Shown: one piece after another, positions 43,093-55,014 of the stretch
How positions within the stretch are numbered: the first letter of the stretch is position 1
How the letters are laid out: each line of letters opens with the position of its first letter
DNA from: Metallyticus violacea
Lineage: Eukaryota; Arthropoda; Insecta; Mantodea; Metallyticidae
Direction of reading: 5' to 3'
NCBI GenBank assembly: GCA_030762175.1
Contig: CM060843.1
Span: 32,460,001 to 32,524,000 of the forward strand
DNA length: 64,000 bases
Translations under genes and position numbers: made by a program
Notes under the pieces: generated by a model
The model's input: the letters and a program-made list of their open reading frames with translations, nothing else
What the model was told of the DNA's origin: nothing
Databases searched by the model: none

Positions 43093-43550
43093 CCTGGACA
43101 GAGACGCGTGGAATTTGGAACCTGGCACCTGGCTGCAGCCCCGAACCACAGCACGTAACGTAAGGCAGTGACTCCAACAGAAGTAGCTAAAAGTGCTAAA
43201 TAATAAGGCTTAAAAAACGCTATAGTATGCTAGCTCAGGCCTGTGGCTCAGACGGATTTGTCCAAGGTTAGCGTTAGGTTAGTGTGTGTGTATATATGAA
43301 TTAATTGCGAATTCCAATAAAAACACATTTGCCACCGCTAAAACACTTTACTCGCCTAAAAATCCCCTATCAATTTATATATAAATGTTACGGGGGACAA
43401 CGCATAGGTTACGTTACATTTAACAAAAACATAATACATACATTTACAGCAACAAGCTGCCGATAGTAGTTCCGTTCTCTCCGCTGTCGCTCGGGCCTGC
43501 AGCTAGGTGCCAGGTTTCCAGATTCCATGCGTCTCTGTCCAGAGTGTAAT
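43093..43550. repeat. Inverted repeat in a CpG-bearing segment, possible promoter region
   Basis: Arms of about 55 bp (ctggacagagacgcgtggaa at 43095; its reverse-strand partner ctggacagagacgcatggaa from 43550) are separated by about 345 bp. The surrounding 42.9-43.7 kb has more CpG than its AT-rich neighbourhood. Upstream and antisense to the SCCPDH coding exons, it is a plausible place for that gene's missing first exon, but no transcript evidence exists here. Confidence 0.5.
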
Positions 43551-44316
43551 GTCAAGTAAAATCCGCACTTTCCGCCGGTCAAGGTCATGCTATTGTGCGT
43601 ACTGTCCTTTATTTGCATGAACTTAGTACCATACTCGTTTAGAAAATGCCATCTCACTGTCAACATCCACTCAGCCACTTCCCTATCGATAAAAAAATAC
43701 GAACCGCGTTCCTAACGCCCAGGGGCAATTGGAAGCAGTACTAGCTACAGCGCCTTTCGTTCCTGGCACAAAGACATTTAACTGCTAATGCATGATAACA
43801 TTGACACATGATTTTTAGTTGTAATCATTGTCGCCAATCTTACATCCATATGTTGCCAAAAATGTAGTCCAATATTGCATAAAATGAAGTGAAAATAACC
43901 AATATCATGAAAAAATGCATAATGTAAAATTTAAAAAATCAAGTAAAAAAAGTAATCACACTTAATAAATTCAGCTGTAAATGAACAATCATTTTCCTAA
44001 TATTACAAATAATATTTTATATAAATAATTAAAAATATATTTGAAAAATGACATAAAGAAAGCGCAAATTAGATTAACCTTTAGCCCAAGCCTTTGTAAC
44101 ATTCTATATTCTCATTCTTGCTAACATTCTATATTCTCATTGTGCTTCGGTATTCCCTCTAAAGAGTTGTTAACCGTACTACAGAAAACTAATAGAAACC
44201 TGACTCCTCAATTTGCTAATATACCCGCGATTACGGACTATCTAATGTGCTTTTTATGCTGTAACATTAAAATATCGTGTTTATATATATAAATTTGAAA
44301 TTTGAAATTGCTATTC
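43551..44316. other. Non-coding DNA
   Basis: AT-rich, nothing recognised. Confidence 0.4.
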
Positions 44317-44636
44317 AAATTGCTATATTTCGAACTCGTTGAGTTCTTCAATGGCAAGAAGCCCACTTTGCCTTATATCTCTAAGTATTTTAAAAGTCTA
44401 TTTAAATTAATAATTACATATAGTAGCCGGTAATATGAGGAAAGATTCACGTTATGTGATATAACAAAATAAATAATCATTTAACTGGTAATCAATCTTG
44501 CCCTCTTCAAGATGCGACTCTGGTGGTGATATAAGAAATATCAACAATTGCAGCTAAAAATAAAATGTTGATAGTGGGCTTCTTGTCTAGCTTCTTGCCA
44601 TTGAAGAAATCAACGAATTCGAAATATAGCAATTTC
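44317..44636. repeat. Foldback element of about 320 bp
   Basis: The arm attgctatatttcgaactcg with cttcaatggcaagaagccca at 44317-44375 faces its reverse complement at 44573-44636, which holds an extra tctagcttctt. The internal sequence is not coding. It abuts the decayed end of the mariner copy. Confidence 0.7.
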
Positions 44637-44696
44637 AAGTGTGACTTTTAAGTGTTTATTGTATTCTACTTTTATTATTACCTGGAGCGTTGAAAA

Positions 44697-45745
44697 CCTA
44701 ATCACCATCAAAGTAGTCTCCTTCGGACTCCACACACTTCTCCCAGCGGTGCCGCCATTGTTGGAAGCATTCCGAAAAAGCCTCTTTCGGAATCGACTTT
44801 AGCTCGGCTGTCGTTGCAGCCCAAATGTCCTCCCTTGTCTGAAATCGCGTTCCTTTCAATGGCCTCTTGACTTTGGGGAACAGCAAGAAGTCGCAGGGGG
44901 CCATATCAGGAGAGTAAGGAGCCTGACGAACCAAAGGAGTCTGGTTTTTCGCCAAAAAAAAAAAAAAATGTTAATCAAGTGGGAGGAATGTGCTGGAGCA
45001 TTGTCGTGGTGGAGTCGCCAGTTTCCTGATGACCACAACTCCGGTCGCTTGCGCCGCACAGCATCACATAGGCAACGTAGGACATCCTTATAGTACTCTT
45101 TGGTGATTGTTTGACCCTGTGGTGCGTACTTGTGGCGTATCATTCCGCTGGAGTCAAAGAAAGCAGTCAGCATCACTTGGCGGGCCTTCTTTGGTCTTGG
45201 TGACGTGGAATGCTTTCACTGTGGCGACTGGGATTTGGTTTTTCCGGGTTGTACCCATCCACCCAGGACTGGTCATCAGTGATTACGGTGTTCATGAAGT
45301 CGGGGTCACTGTTTAGAAGTTCAGCATGTCCTGTGAGACTTCAACACGAACTTGCTTTTTCCCCGCCGTCAGCAGCTTCGGCACGAATTTCGCCGCCACT
45401 CTCTTCATGGTCAAATCTTCGGTCACAATGAAATGCGCCGAAAAAGTGCTGATGTCCACCTCTTCCGCAATTTCTCGGATAGTCACACGACGGTCCCGCA
45501 TCACCACAACGTTCACTTTGGCAATGACATGGTCATTTCGGCATGTTGATGGCCGACCAGAGCTTGGCTCGCTTTCCACCAATGTACAACCGTCTTTAAA
45601 CCGGTTTTACCACTCCTTAATCTGTGTGATGCCCATAGAATCGTCACCGAGAGCCATCTGAACCTTCCGAATGGTGTCCACCTGGCTGTCGCCCAGTTTT
45701 TGCCAAAATTTGATACAGTAGCGCTTCTCTAGTCGTTCCGTCATT
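44697..45745 (-). pseudogene. mariner transposase (decayed)
   Basis: Starts MTERLEKRYCIKFWQKLGDS (45744), then after frame changes the second helix-turn-helix RVTIREIAEEVDIST with RVAAKFVPKLLTAGKKQ (45313-45582). The catalytic region has LTAFFDSSGMIRHKYAPQGQ, WRLHHDNAPAHSS (second catalytic Asp) and, after a shift caused by an A run at about 44957, APYSPDMAPCDFLLFPKVKR (third Asp). It ends with YFDGD and a stop. The two Asp are about 33-34 residues apart, as in the D,D34D mariner family. Full length is about 345 codons; frame shifts inactivate it. Confidence 0.85.
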
Positions 45746-45890
45746 TTACTTGCACTGAAAAACCGACAAGAGCACTAATGCGCACGAAGGTTCAAGGTCG
45801 ACTCATGCAAGTACGATGATTCAAATCCATCAGGTTTTCGAAATAAAAAATAAGGTCGGATAATTTTCTAACAGACCTCGTGTATATAAA
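44697..45890 (-). mobile_element. mariner-family transposon, one end lost
   Basis: The 5' terminal sequence (minus strand) cgaggtctgttagaaaatta follows a TA at about 45889, with a transposase relic after it. The opposite inverted repeat is missing: sequence changes at about 44640, where the foldback element ends. Confidence 0.8.
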
Positions 45891-46014
45891 GGTGTGTGTG
45901 CTATTAACTTATAGCACATTAAGTACTAAAATTCATTTATTTATTATTTATTGAAAAAAAATTAAATGTTAAATTCCTATTTCCATTTATGGCACAACAG
46001 TTTTTTAATCTAAA

Positions 46015-48890
46015 CATTGTTACAGTGGCTATTGAGAGTGGGGAGAGGAGGTAATAGCAAAATCTATAAAACACCATATGCAAAATTTTTATTCGATCTT
46101 ACGCGATTGAATAAAATAAAATTACCCCAAACGGTCTTTGGGGCTATCGTCTTTCTTCTCGACAGCAACCAGGGGATCCAAAATGGCGGACAGAATTTAG
46201 TCTCGAATCTCATCCTGGTTCGCCTTTTGGAATGCAAATGGACTTTCCCAGAAGAGGGACCAACTTCAGCATTTTGCTTCCCTGTGTGCCCTAGACGCCA
46301 TGCCAGTCAGCGAAACGCATTTCAATCAATACATCATCTTCCGTATCACTGATCGAGGTGCCCCAGTCGGTGACACAACGATCTTTATCCAAAGAAATGT
46401 AATCCACCGTCCAATCCAACACCCGCAACTTCAAACACTAGAGGCCACAGCTGCTTTCGTCCAGCTCGGAGGCATTGATGTTCTGTTAATTTCTGCATGC
46501 CATCCCCCATCCAGAGCTTTTGTGGTGACTGATTACCATTACATTCTTCCCACACATCCTAGTATTATTCTTGCAGGAGATTTCAATGCCAAACACTCAC
46601 GCTGGAATTGCGCTCGCCGTGCAGACACCAGTGGCAACGCAATCATTCGCATAATTGATCAGGACCCTCAACTTAGAGTACGCAGTTTCTGGCAATCCAT
46701 TCACCATCCGCTTAGTAAAAAAACAATCATCTGTCATCGACTTTGCGACTATCAAAAATTTCCCACACCACCTCACTCTCGCATCAATCTACGCACTAAA
46801 TTACGACCATAACCCCGTTGGTGGAAATCAACGCAAAGATTGCCAGCCACGATGTCGCAGGCAAAACCGCGAGATGGACTGGAAAAGCGTTAAGGAATGC
46901 TTCAGCACTATCATCCCTCCAAATCCCCAAATTCTAACAACCAAACCCTAGAGACTGCAGTCTCATCCTTCTTCCTCACATAAACCAAAAGTTGCAGTCT
47001 CACTATTCACACTTCCCCTCCCCTTCATCCGGACGTAAGACAATTGAAATTTTTATCCGACAACCTGGGCCAACCGCATAGTTCACCATCGTCACTGCAA
47101 GCCACATCATCGAAGACTGTTAAGGACCATAAACTGAATACTCAGTGTCGGTCTTCTCTAGCACAGAAGGCGCATGTGGGAAGACACAATAGCTAGACAG
47201 AATCGATGGTGACGTGTGGAGAATAGCAAAAAATCTACGAGATCAACTAGAAAAAGCATTCCATCTTATCCATGGTACCAGAGGTTTCGTTTATGATCCT
47301 TATGCCAAAATCGCTGACTACTTGTAAGGATATTTCAGTCCTGGAGACCACCATGAGACGATGCATTCTTAAGTCATGTTCGTCGCGACGTCGGTCGATT
47401 TCTCAGGCGGCCGACGGACGAATATGACTGCAAGATTCCTATCTTCCACCCTCGTGAAATCCAGGGCACACTACAGCGTCTCCACCTCAGAAAGGCTGCC
47501 GAACTTGACGGGATAATTCCCCTCATGCTGCGCAACCTTCCCTTTAAAGCTGTGCTCTTTGTCATAAAAGTGTTCAATAGGTGCATCACCCTGGGTCACT
47601 TTCCTTGAGAGTGGAGGAATGATATGCTCATTTAAGTATGCAAATACCCAGGCCATTCTTCTAGTTACCGATCTATTAGCCTATTTTCCATACCCTCAAA
47701 GGTTTTTGAGAGATTATTACTTGCCTGTTAGGTTCCTTTGTTGGGGAATATTCAAGCCCCCCCCCCCAATTTCATTTTAGGTATCCGTCCCGGGCATTCC
47801 ACTACCCAACAGCTACTGAGGGTGGTGAAGACCTCAGCCCTGGGATTTCATGACAAGTCCTTTAACCTGCGGTGACTTTGGATGTAGAAAAAGCCTTCTC
47901 ATCGATCTGGCATGCCGGACTTCTACAAAAACTTAAACTCCTTGAGCTACCCAAATACACTCCTACTTAAAACACCGTACAATCAACGTTACAGTGGCGG
48001 GAAATTATTCAACACTAAGACCCTTACGTGGCATAGTTCCCGAAAGTTCTGTTCTTTCCCGAATACTATTTAACATCTTCATGTCGGACTTCCCACACAC
48101 AACAGACGTTAACATTGCCCAATTCGCAGATGACGTCATGTTATATAAAACAAACAGACATCTATACAGAGCCATAATTTCCATTCAAATATTGCTGCAC
48201 CCAATTAAAAGGTGGTGTAAGCGTTGGCGAATGTCAATCAACCCGGCGATAAGCAATGCCACAATATTCACAAAACGCTGCGTACCCGTAATTCCCCCCA
48301 CATTCATATAGAGACATCAACGGATACAATGGAAAAATTCCATATTCTATTTAAAGGTCTTGCTTTCAGGGGACACATCACTGAGACGGCCCACAGAGCG
48401 CTGGGAGGAATGGCTCAACTGTTTCCTGTGCTCACTTCCAAGGCGATGCCAGTCCATTTGAAATTACATCTTTTTAAAACCTTCATCGTACCTGTCATGT
48501 AATAGGCCTGTAAAATTTGGGTAATGGCTGCAGAAAGTTGGCTGGCAATTCTACAACGGGCACAGAATAGAGAACTCAGGTCCATCTTCTGTGTATCGCT
48601 GTTTTACAGTGAGGCTACTGCGTGAAACCTTCTCCCTATCATATATTGAGAAAGTAATTAGATGCCGGGGCAAAAAATTATACGCTCGTTTACCTAATCA
48701 TGAAATTGCTCTTGTCCGTTCACTTGGCAATTATGCCTGTCGTAAAAGGCGTAAGCCAAAACTCCTGGCTTGTGGCCACCATGGATAATAAAGGGAAAAT
48801 CCTAGCTACACGAACACTTTCCTACAATACTACAACACCAAAAATCATAAATTCAGATAGCGGTATGTCCAGGATGCTAGCAAAGTAAAT
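46015..48890 (+). mobile_element. Jockey-like LINE copy A (endonuclease and RT, decayed)
   Basis: Endonuclease: ETHFNQYIIFR, DRGAPVGDTTIFIQRNVIH, LLISACHPPSRAF and IILAGDFNAKHSRWNCARR (46300-46640), the apurinic-type nuclease of Jockey LINEs. The RT relic begins about 47400 with NLPFKAVLFVIKVFN-type sequence, then PGHSTTQQLLRVVKT (about 47790), RGIVPESSVLSRILFNIFMS and IAQFADDVMLYKTNRHL (48110-48160; catalytic FADD). It ends with RAQNRELRSIFCVSLF-type C-terminal sequence. Many frame shifts. Copies C and E belong to the same family. Confidence 0.8.
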
Positions 48891-48957
48891 TAGCAGCGTG
48901 TACATAACCACGCTACATTCAAGGATGTAAAACCCGCGAATAGTTTTTAAGCATTAC

Positions 48958-49220
48958 TCCTATCGCCCCACACCCAAAGCAATAGCACCAACCAGCATCT
49001 CCATTACTCTTCTGAGGTTAAGCCCAACACAGGATAGATACGCAGCAAATACGCACAGGATGGTCACTAACTCAGTCTGCCGTCTAGTCTGCTCTGCTCC
49101 CACACCCAAAACAATAGCATCAACCTCTCCTTATCACTCTTCTGCGGTTAAGCCTAACATTGGGTAGTTATGCAGCAAATATGCATTATGCAGGCTGGTC
49201 ACTAACCTCAGCCTGCCATT
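48958..49220 (+). repeat. Tandem duplication of about 135 bp after LINE copy A
   Basis: Two diverged units each have cccacacccaaa(g/a)caatagca, actcttctg(a/c)ggttaagcc and atggtcactaac or ctggtcactaac. Probably a 3' UTR repeat of the LINE. Confidence 0.75.
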
Positions 49221-49499
49221 TTATCTTCGCCTGTTTCTATTGTGTTAGTTTTATGTTAATTTGTATCTATTTACGCAAGAATTTTCATCTTTTATACCAT
49301 CAAACGTCTTCCATATACCAACACAAGGTTAGTAACCATCTGTATACTCTTGTGGTGCACTGCGCACTTATCTATGCAGTACACAGTGCTTATTCCGAAC
49401 TAATAACACGTAACCACCCTGAAAAAGGACAGACTTGCCACCAAAGGAGATGAGTGTCTTTGGCAGCCAAAACACATCTAAAAATACCTTCTTCCTTAA

Positions 49500-51955
49500 A
49501 AAAAAAAGAAAAGAAAAAGAAGGTCCACCATATGCATAAAAATGCAGGAGGATCTTCCCAGAGTGCAGCCAATATGGATGAGCGCCTCTCTCGCGAAAGA
49601 TCGCCCATTCAATCAGGCCTAAACGTAGATCCAAGACTCCATTTCTGATTGACCCAGACATCCAAATTGACTCGTACTTGCCTTGTGCAACTGTGACTCA
49701 AGACGCGGCCGAGGATGTGAGGCCCACCACCTACCAAGGGAGGTGCTTGGAACAAGATAACAATAACAGCATAACGAATCCGCTAATCGACCGACGCACT
49801 CCAGCCGTCCCGCTCTGAACTGCCGGCAAAGTTAAATCGTATTGGCCGTTGGCGACACTTGGATGGGGGGCAAGATGCCCTTTCATCGTGCTCAAGCAAA
49901 CAACTGCACTAGAAAGCAAGTGTTGGCTAGAAAGCAAGTGCAAGGGGTTGTACTGCATCACATCTCCGAACCTACAATGATCCGACACATAACACAATGT
50001 TGCTAAACGTGACACGTCAGCAGACCGAGGGAGTAGAGGAAGATATAGCCAACTAGTGACCAGGCGCTCACCAGGATCCGATTCCACAAAAGGCAAGGAA
50101 TCGGCGTGATACGAACTGGACTTCTGATGTTGAGGCTTCACTCACCGACATTTAAACCTCAGATACAGAGAAGCTTTCTCTGTACACTTTCACGCTGATG
50201 ACCTGAGCTGTTAAAGAGCGTCCGTAAATACATCTGTACACTTTCCCACATGAAGGAGGATACATTTTCTGGATTTGATTCAAAGGCAGAGGATGCATCT
50301 TTTCAGGCAATCGGGAAAGGAAAGCAACATACACACCCTAATAGCTCCGTGACCAACGGAGAGCCTACTGTCCCAATTTCTGATACTCCTGCTGCGGGTA
50401 CTAACCTGAAAAGGAGTCACAGAAAGAATATTTCGCCGATCATTGTGGACTTATTCCAGGGGGTTACTGGCTCACTTAAAAAGACAATGCCCACTCTAAC
50501 GGGGAAGCGCAAGATGGTGCGGAAAGGGCACACCTGAGATTCCAGACCAAATATACTGTAGATCATCAGAGATTACTGCACTCTCTGACTAAGTGAGGAA
50601 TACTTCACTTCTCTCCAGATCAGGGGAATATACACAGAGTTCTGTGCAGATAGTGGTTTTTTCCATTTAGGACGGTACCTAGAGTCTAAAACGACCCGCC
50701 TTTCGGCCGTAGATGATCTCATACCCCAAGCGCGCTAAGCGAACTTAGCTAGCATGTTCTCACTGGTGGATAGGTCACGTCTAGCATAGATCTACTCATT
50801 TCAGGATGTGAGTCACTCCAGCATTAAGGTAGTCAACACCCTCTCCACAAAAACGGCGATTCGGGAAACCTGCCACCAAGGTACATGCCTTAGGCACCCC
50901 TTTGGAACACGCCACCATGTGGGAACTCAATTAACCATGAGATCCGTATACCACTGCCAAGCCGAATCCAACCCAATCCGGACAACTCCCCAAATGGAAG
51001 GAGCACCAAAAATGTCCGCCTCGGCTCCTTCTAGTAATGTGGTACATTGGTACTCAGGGTCCGTAGAGCCGGCACAGGAGCATCTGAAGAGTAACGACTG
51101 AATTCGTCCTTACAGGACCTGTTCCAACTAATAGCAGACTGTGCTGATGACCCTGAGTTAACACTGGACAAAATTCCACCCATTAAGGTGCAAATGTATA
51201 GACACCGTCTAGACACCCTGGTAGCCCAGATCAATGCCATCGCTTTTTGGTAATAAATCATGGCGACCAGTTTTGCTCCCGAAACCATGCCTAAGATGCG
51301 GTGGAACCCATCCCCGTGAGGTCTGTAAACGGGGCTAACGGAGTTCCTGGCCTGCGCCAACTACAAAGGTGATCATGTGACATGTTAGGTTGATGCCGCG
51401 TTAGTTGACAATGCTGAACAACAGCAGAAGAACTGCACAATTTAACCAGCTGATTCAAGCAGAAATAACACAGCAGTTACACCCACTTCCAGCTCTTTAC
51501 CAACAGCATCCACCAGATCAGTACCAAAAGAGCCAACCAGACCAACGACGGCCAATCCGAACACTACACGGAGCAACCAACCAAAATCATTCACATATGC
51601 AGCAATGGCGCGGGGGATGGCCCTCTGATGGGAATATTGATGTGCGTGCTAAAACACAACCTGCTCACATACATACACACTCATTCAAAATCCAAAGTTC
51701 AAGAACTCAACAATCTCCTCTCCCCGGGCTAAGATGAAGAGATCCACACCGAAAAACTCTCCTTCTGAGAGGACCGCAGAACCTGGCCATGTAACTGCTG
51801 TAGCTGAAAATTCTCGGAAACGGATGACACCCAACTGTCCACCTTCCAACTCTACATGTTTACCAGAACTAACCAACTTCCGACTTTATATGGTGGGCTG
51901 GGTTGGTAACCAGCATGTATATGGTTTCTACGTTCCTATCCACGTGTGGGCTTAA
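49500..51955 (+). pseudogene. LINE ORF1 (gag-like) region, copy B
   Basis: Several open pieces in series, including 50250-50537 and 51405-51955. A zinc-knuckle pattern CLRCGGTHPREVC (about 51287-51325) is followed by a second CANYKGDH block at about 51350, as in Jockey-type ORF1 proteins. Upstream, PPIKVQMYRHRLDTLVAQIN supports protein coding. Downstream it is Gln- and Pro-rich. Frame shifts and stops throughout. It is in the same orientation as copy A. Confidence 0.6.
50188..50232 (+). mobile_element. tRNA-Glu-like SINE tail fragment
   Basis: gctgatgacctgagctgtta followed by aagagcgtccgtaaataca, the 3' end of the SINE body only. Confidence 0.6.
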
Positions 51956-52059
51956 CCGCACGGTTGGAAGGGGGTGATTGTAGTGTAGAGTATATGGATT
52001 TTGGGGGGTAGTGCTCATTACTTCTCCTGACAAAATAAGTGGATCCAGTGTCCAAAGGT

Positions 52060-54995
52060 TTGGCTAGTACAGCATGTCCTTAAAGCGTTTATTAGTTTTG
52101 GCATGGCTATATTGGTTATTGTGATTTTTTTTAAAGTAAGTGCAAATGTAGAAGTTACAGGGTAATTACTGTTGTAAGGAGTTAAGCTATTGTCATCAAA
52201 GATGCACGAAGGTTTCTTGAATTTAGACTTTAATCTGCTTTGGCAACTGTAGTAGCCCAAAGATTTCCTTGCCGGCGCCTAATTTCATCCTCTGTATAAG
52301 GAAGAGAGGGGGTTTCGTGTAGTAGCTTGGTCGGGAAGCATCGGTATATAGCTCGAATCTCTTTATTCTGTGCCCTTTGAATGAGTGACAGCCAATTATC
52401 GGCTGCATTACCCCAGATCTCACAAGCGTAAAACATGAGGGGAATGATCAGAGCTTTAAAGAGGTGAAGTTTTAAGTAGATACGGGCATCGCTTTTGATG
52501 TGAACACAGGGTTCAGTTGAGCAATACCTCCCTGGGCCCTGTGAGCAGTTCCAGCGATTTGTTAATTCAAATTTAGCCCCTTATTTAGCTGAACTCCCAG
52601 ATAAGTGAAGGAATTTCTCCTCTGAATACTTTGCCTGTTGAAGGTGAGTGTGGGGCAGTTTACGGGAATGCGTTTAGCGAATATGACGGCGTGGCTTTCT
52701 GTCGGATTGACTGACATTCTCCAACGCCTGCCCCACCTTTCGATTAGGTGTAACAGTCTGTGGATGGGAATTACTGCTCTGCCCCTGAGTCTGTTTGTTT
52801 TGTATAGCAGGACGTCGTCTGCATATTGTGCTATGTTGACGTCTTATGTGTAGGGATAGTCTGCCATGTATATATTGAATGAGATAGGTGAGAGTACATA
52901 ACCTTCTGGAACTCCGCCGTGTATGTCATAGTGTAGATCTGCTTCCTCCCACCACTTCCCGCTGCTGCACTCATACATCAAACACTGATGTATGAGTGCA
53001 GTAGCTATATGTAGGGGTGTGGAAGACCAAGGGAGATTAGTTTGCGCATGAACCCGGCGTGCTAGATGGTAGTGGACTTTTCTACATCCACAGACACAGT
53101 GGAGGTGAATGTCTTGCCCTGAAAACCCAGAACTAGAGCCTCCATCACCCCCAGTAGCTGCTGAGTAGTACAGTGCCCAGGACGAAAGCCAAATTGGATA
53201 TCACTTGAATGTTACCCAGTAGGGTTGACAAGCGGGCCATTAAAATTCATTCGAAGACTTTCGACAGGGTCGGGGGGAGGCTGATGGAGCGGTAATTTGA
53301 AGGATGAACTAGGTTTCAAAATGTATATCACGCGGACCTCTTTCCACTCTCATGGGAAGTGCCTCAAGCTGATGAACATGTTGAATAGTTTGGTAACAAA
53401 GAGCACAGCTTTGAAAGGAAGGTTGCGGAGAATGAGGCACGTCAACCCGTCAGGACCAGCGGCCTTTTTGGGATGGAGGCGCACTAGTGCGATCTGGACT
53501 TCATTGGGATGGAAGATGGGAATGCTATAGTCTACGTCGTCCGGCGGTCGTCGGAAGTACCTTTCGTCCTGAGGGTTCTCTCTTGGCCTGAAGAGCTGTT
53601 CCTAGTAGTCAGCAAGAACATTTGCTTTGGCTTGGGGTTCATAGGCCAGGTCTCTGGTGCCATGGATAGGATGCAGGAAATTTTCTAGTTGTCCATGGTA
53701 GTTTTGGACGACCTTCCAAACGTCGCTTTCACCAAGGTTCTGTCTAGCCATGATGTTGTCCCCGGCGAGTGTTCTATGCTTGCGTAAGTGCACACGGATT
53801 TCGTGCCGCAAGCGTCTCCAGAGCCTTCGAAGATGCGGTTGGCCGTGTCGTTGAAATAATTTGCGGGCTGCCCACGATCGGCGAATAAGGAGAACTAGGT
53901 TTAGTGGCATTACTTCTGGGTGTGATGGTGGGGGAAGTTGTGGATTGTGAGGGTCTGAGCCACTCTTCTAACCGTGTGGGAGAAGGATGAGACTGCAGTC
54001 TCTAAGGAGATCTGTGATCTCCGGATTAGTGGAAATGATAGTGTTCCAGTTGATTTCGCTGGCAACCATTGTGTTGAACTGTGCCAACACGGAGTTATGG
54101 TTGGAATTTAGTGCGTTGATCGATGTGAGGGTGAGATGGTGTGGGAAATGTTTGATGATCGCAAATTCGACGACAGATGGCTGTCCTCTACTTAGCGGAT
54201 GGTGTGTGGGTTGCCAGGGATTCGGTACCCGTAGTTTTGTATCCTGATGTACTTAGCGAGCGATTGCATAGACTCTGGTATCTGCTCGTTGAGTGCAATG
54301 CCAGCGTGCATTTTTGGCATTGAAATCACCGGCCAGAATGACACTAGGATGGATTGGTAGTTGGCTTTCACGAATGCTCTGGGAGGAGACTGGTATGCAG
54401 ATATTAGCAGAACCTCCGTGCCTCCGAGTTCAACGAATGCAGCCGTGGCCTCCAAGGTCTGAGCTGGTGGGATATATAAAGGACTCTGTACTACGTTCCT
54501 TCTGACCAGGATCGCTGTGCCTCCTCCCGGGGCACCACGATCTGTTCTCAGGCAGTTGTAGCCTTGGAAACGGAAGTAGTAGTACTGATGGAGATGCGTT
54601 CGGCTAACAACAATGGCGTCTAAGGCGTACCGGAAATCAAAGTGCTGCAGTTCATCCTTACGTTTCAAAAGGCCGTTATCGTTTCAAAATGCGAAACGGA
54701 ATGAAGTGCGAGACCTAATTCCGCTCCCCATGATGGTCTGCTCGGCCTCCGTTGAAAAACAGGGCGATAGCCTCAAGGGATATCAGCATTTTGCTTGAGG
54801 GGTCAAGAGCGTTCAGGAAACGAGTGCAAAATCCTTTAGCAGCCGGCCATATATCTGTAAAATATTCCACTGCAGCAGTTCCAGGGCGTTTCCACTCTGC
54901 TTGGTTTGATTAGTTGGTCCTGGGTTGGGTGAGAGCGGGGTGGTTGTGGTAGGTCCAGAGGTCGTCGGGCTCTCCCGTGCCCCACCCACCGGGCG
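52060..54995 (-). mobile_element. Jockey-like LINE copy C (minus strand)
   Basis: Reading from the right: ALELLQWNI (endonuclease start, about 54880), LRTDRGAPGGGTAILVRRNV and TEVLLISAYQSPPRAFVKAN (54192-54668), FAKANVLADYYE-type sequence, QIALVRLHPKKAAGPDGLTC (about 53500), PGHCTTQQLL (53170), DVNIAQYADDVLLYKTNRL (about 52840-52790, catalytic YADD), WRMSVNPTESHAVIFAKR, and the C-terminus RAQNKEIRAIYRCFPTKLLH (52430-52230). Order is colinear with copy A. Decayed, but better preserved than A in the RT. Confidence 0.8.
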
Positions 54996-55014
54996 GGAGA
55001 TAGCTCCAGAAACC

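Noticed and set aside
43409..43678. 89-codon minus-strand frame in the CpG-bearing segment
   Set aside because: It spans one arm of an inverted repeat and has no known motif; more likely untranslated or chance.
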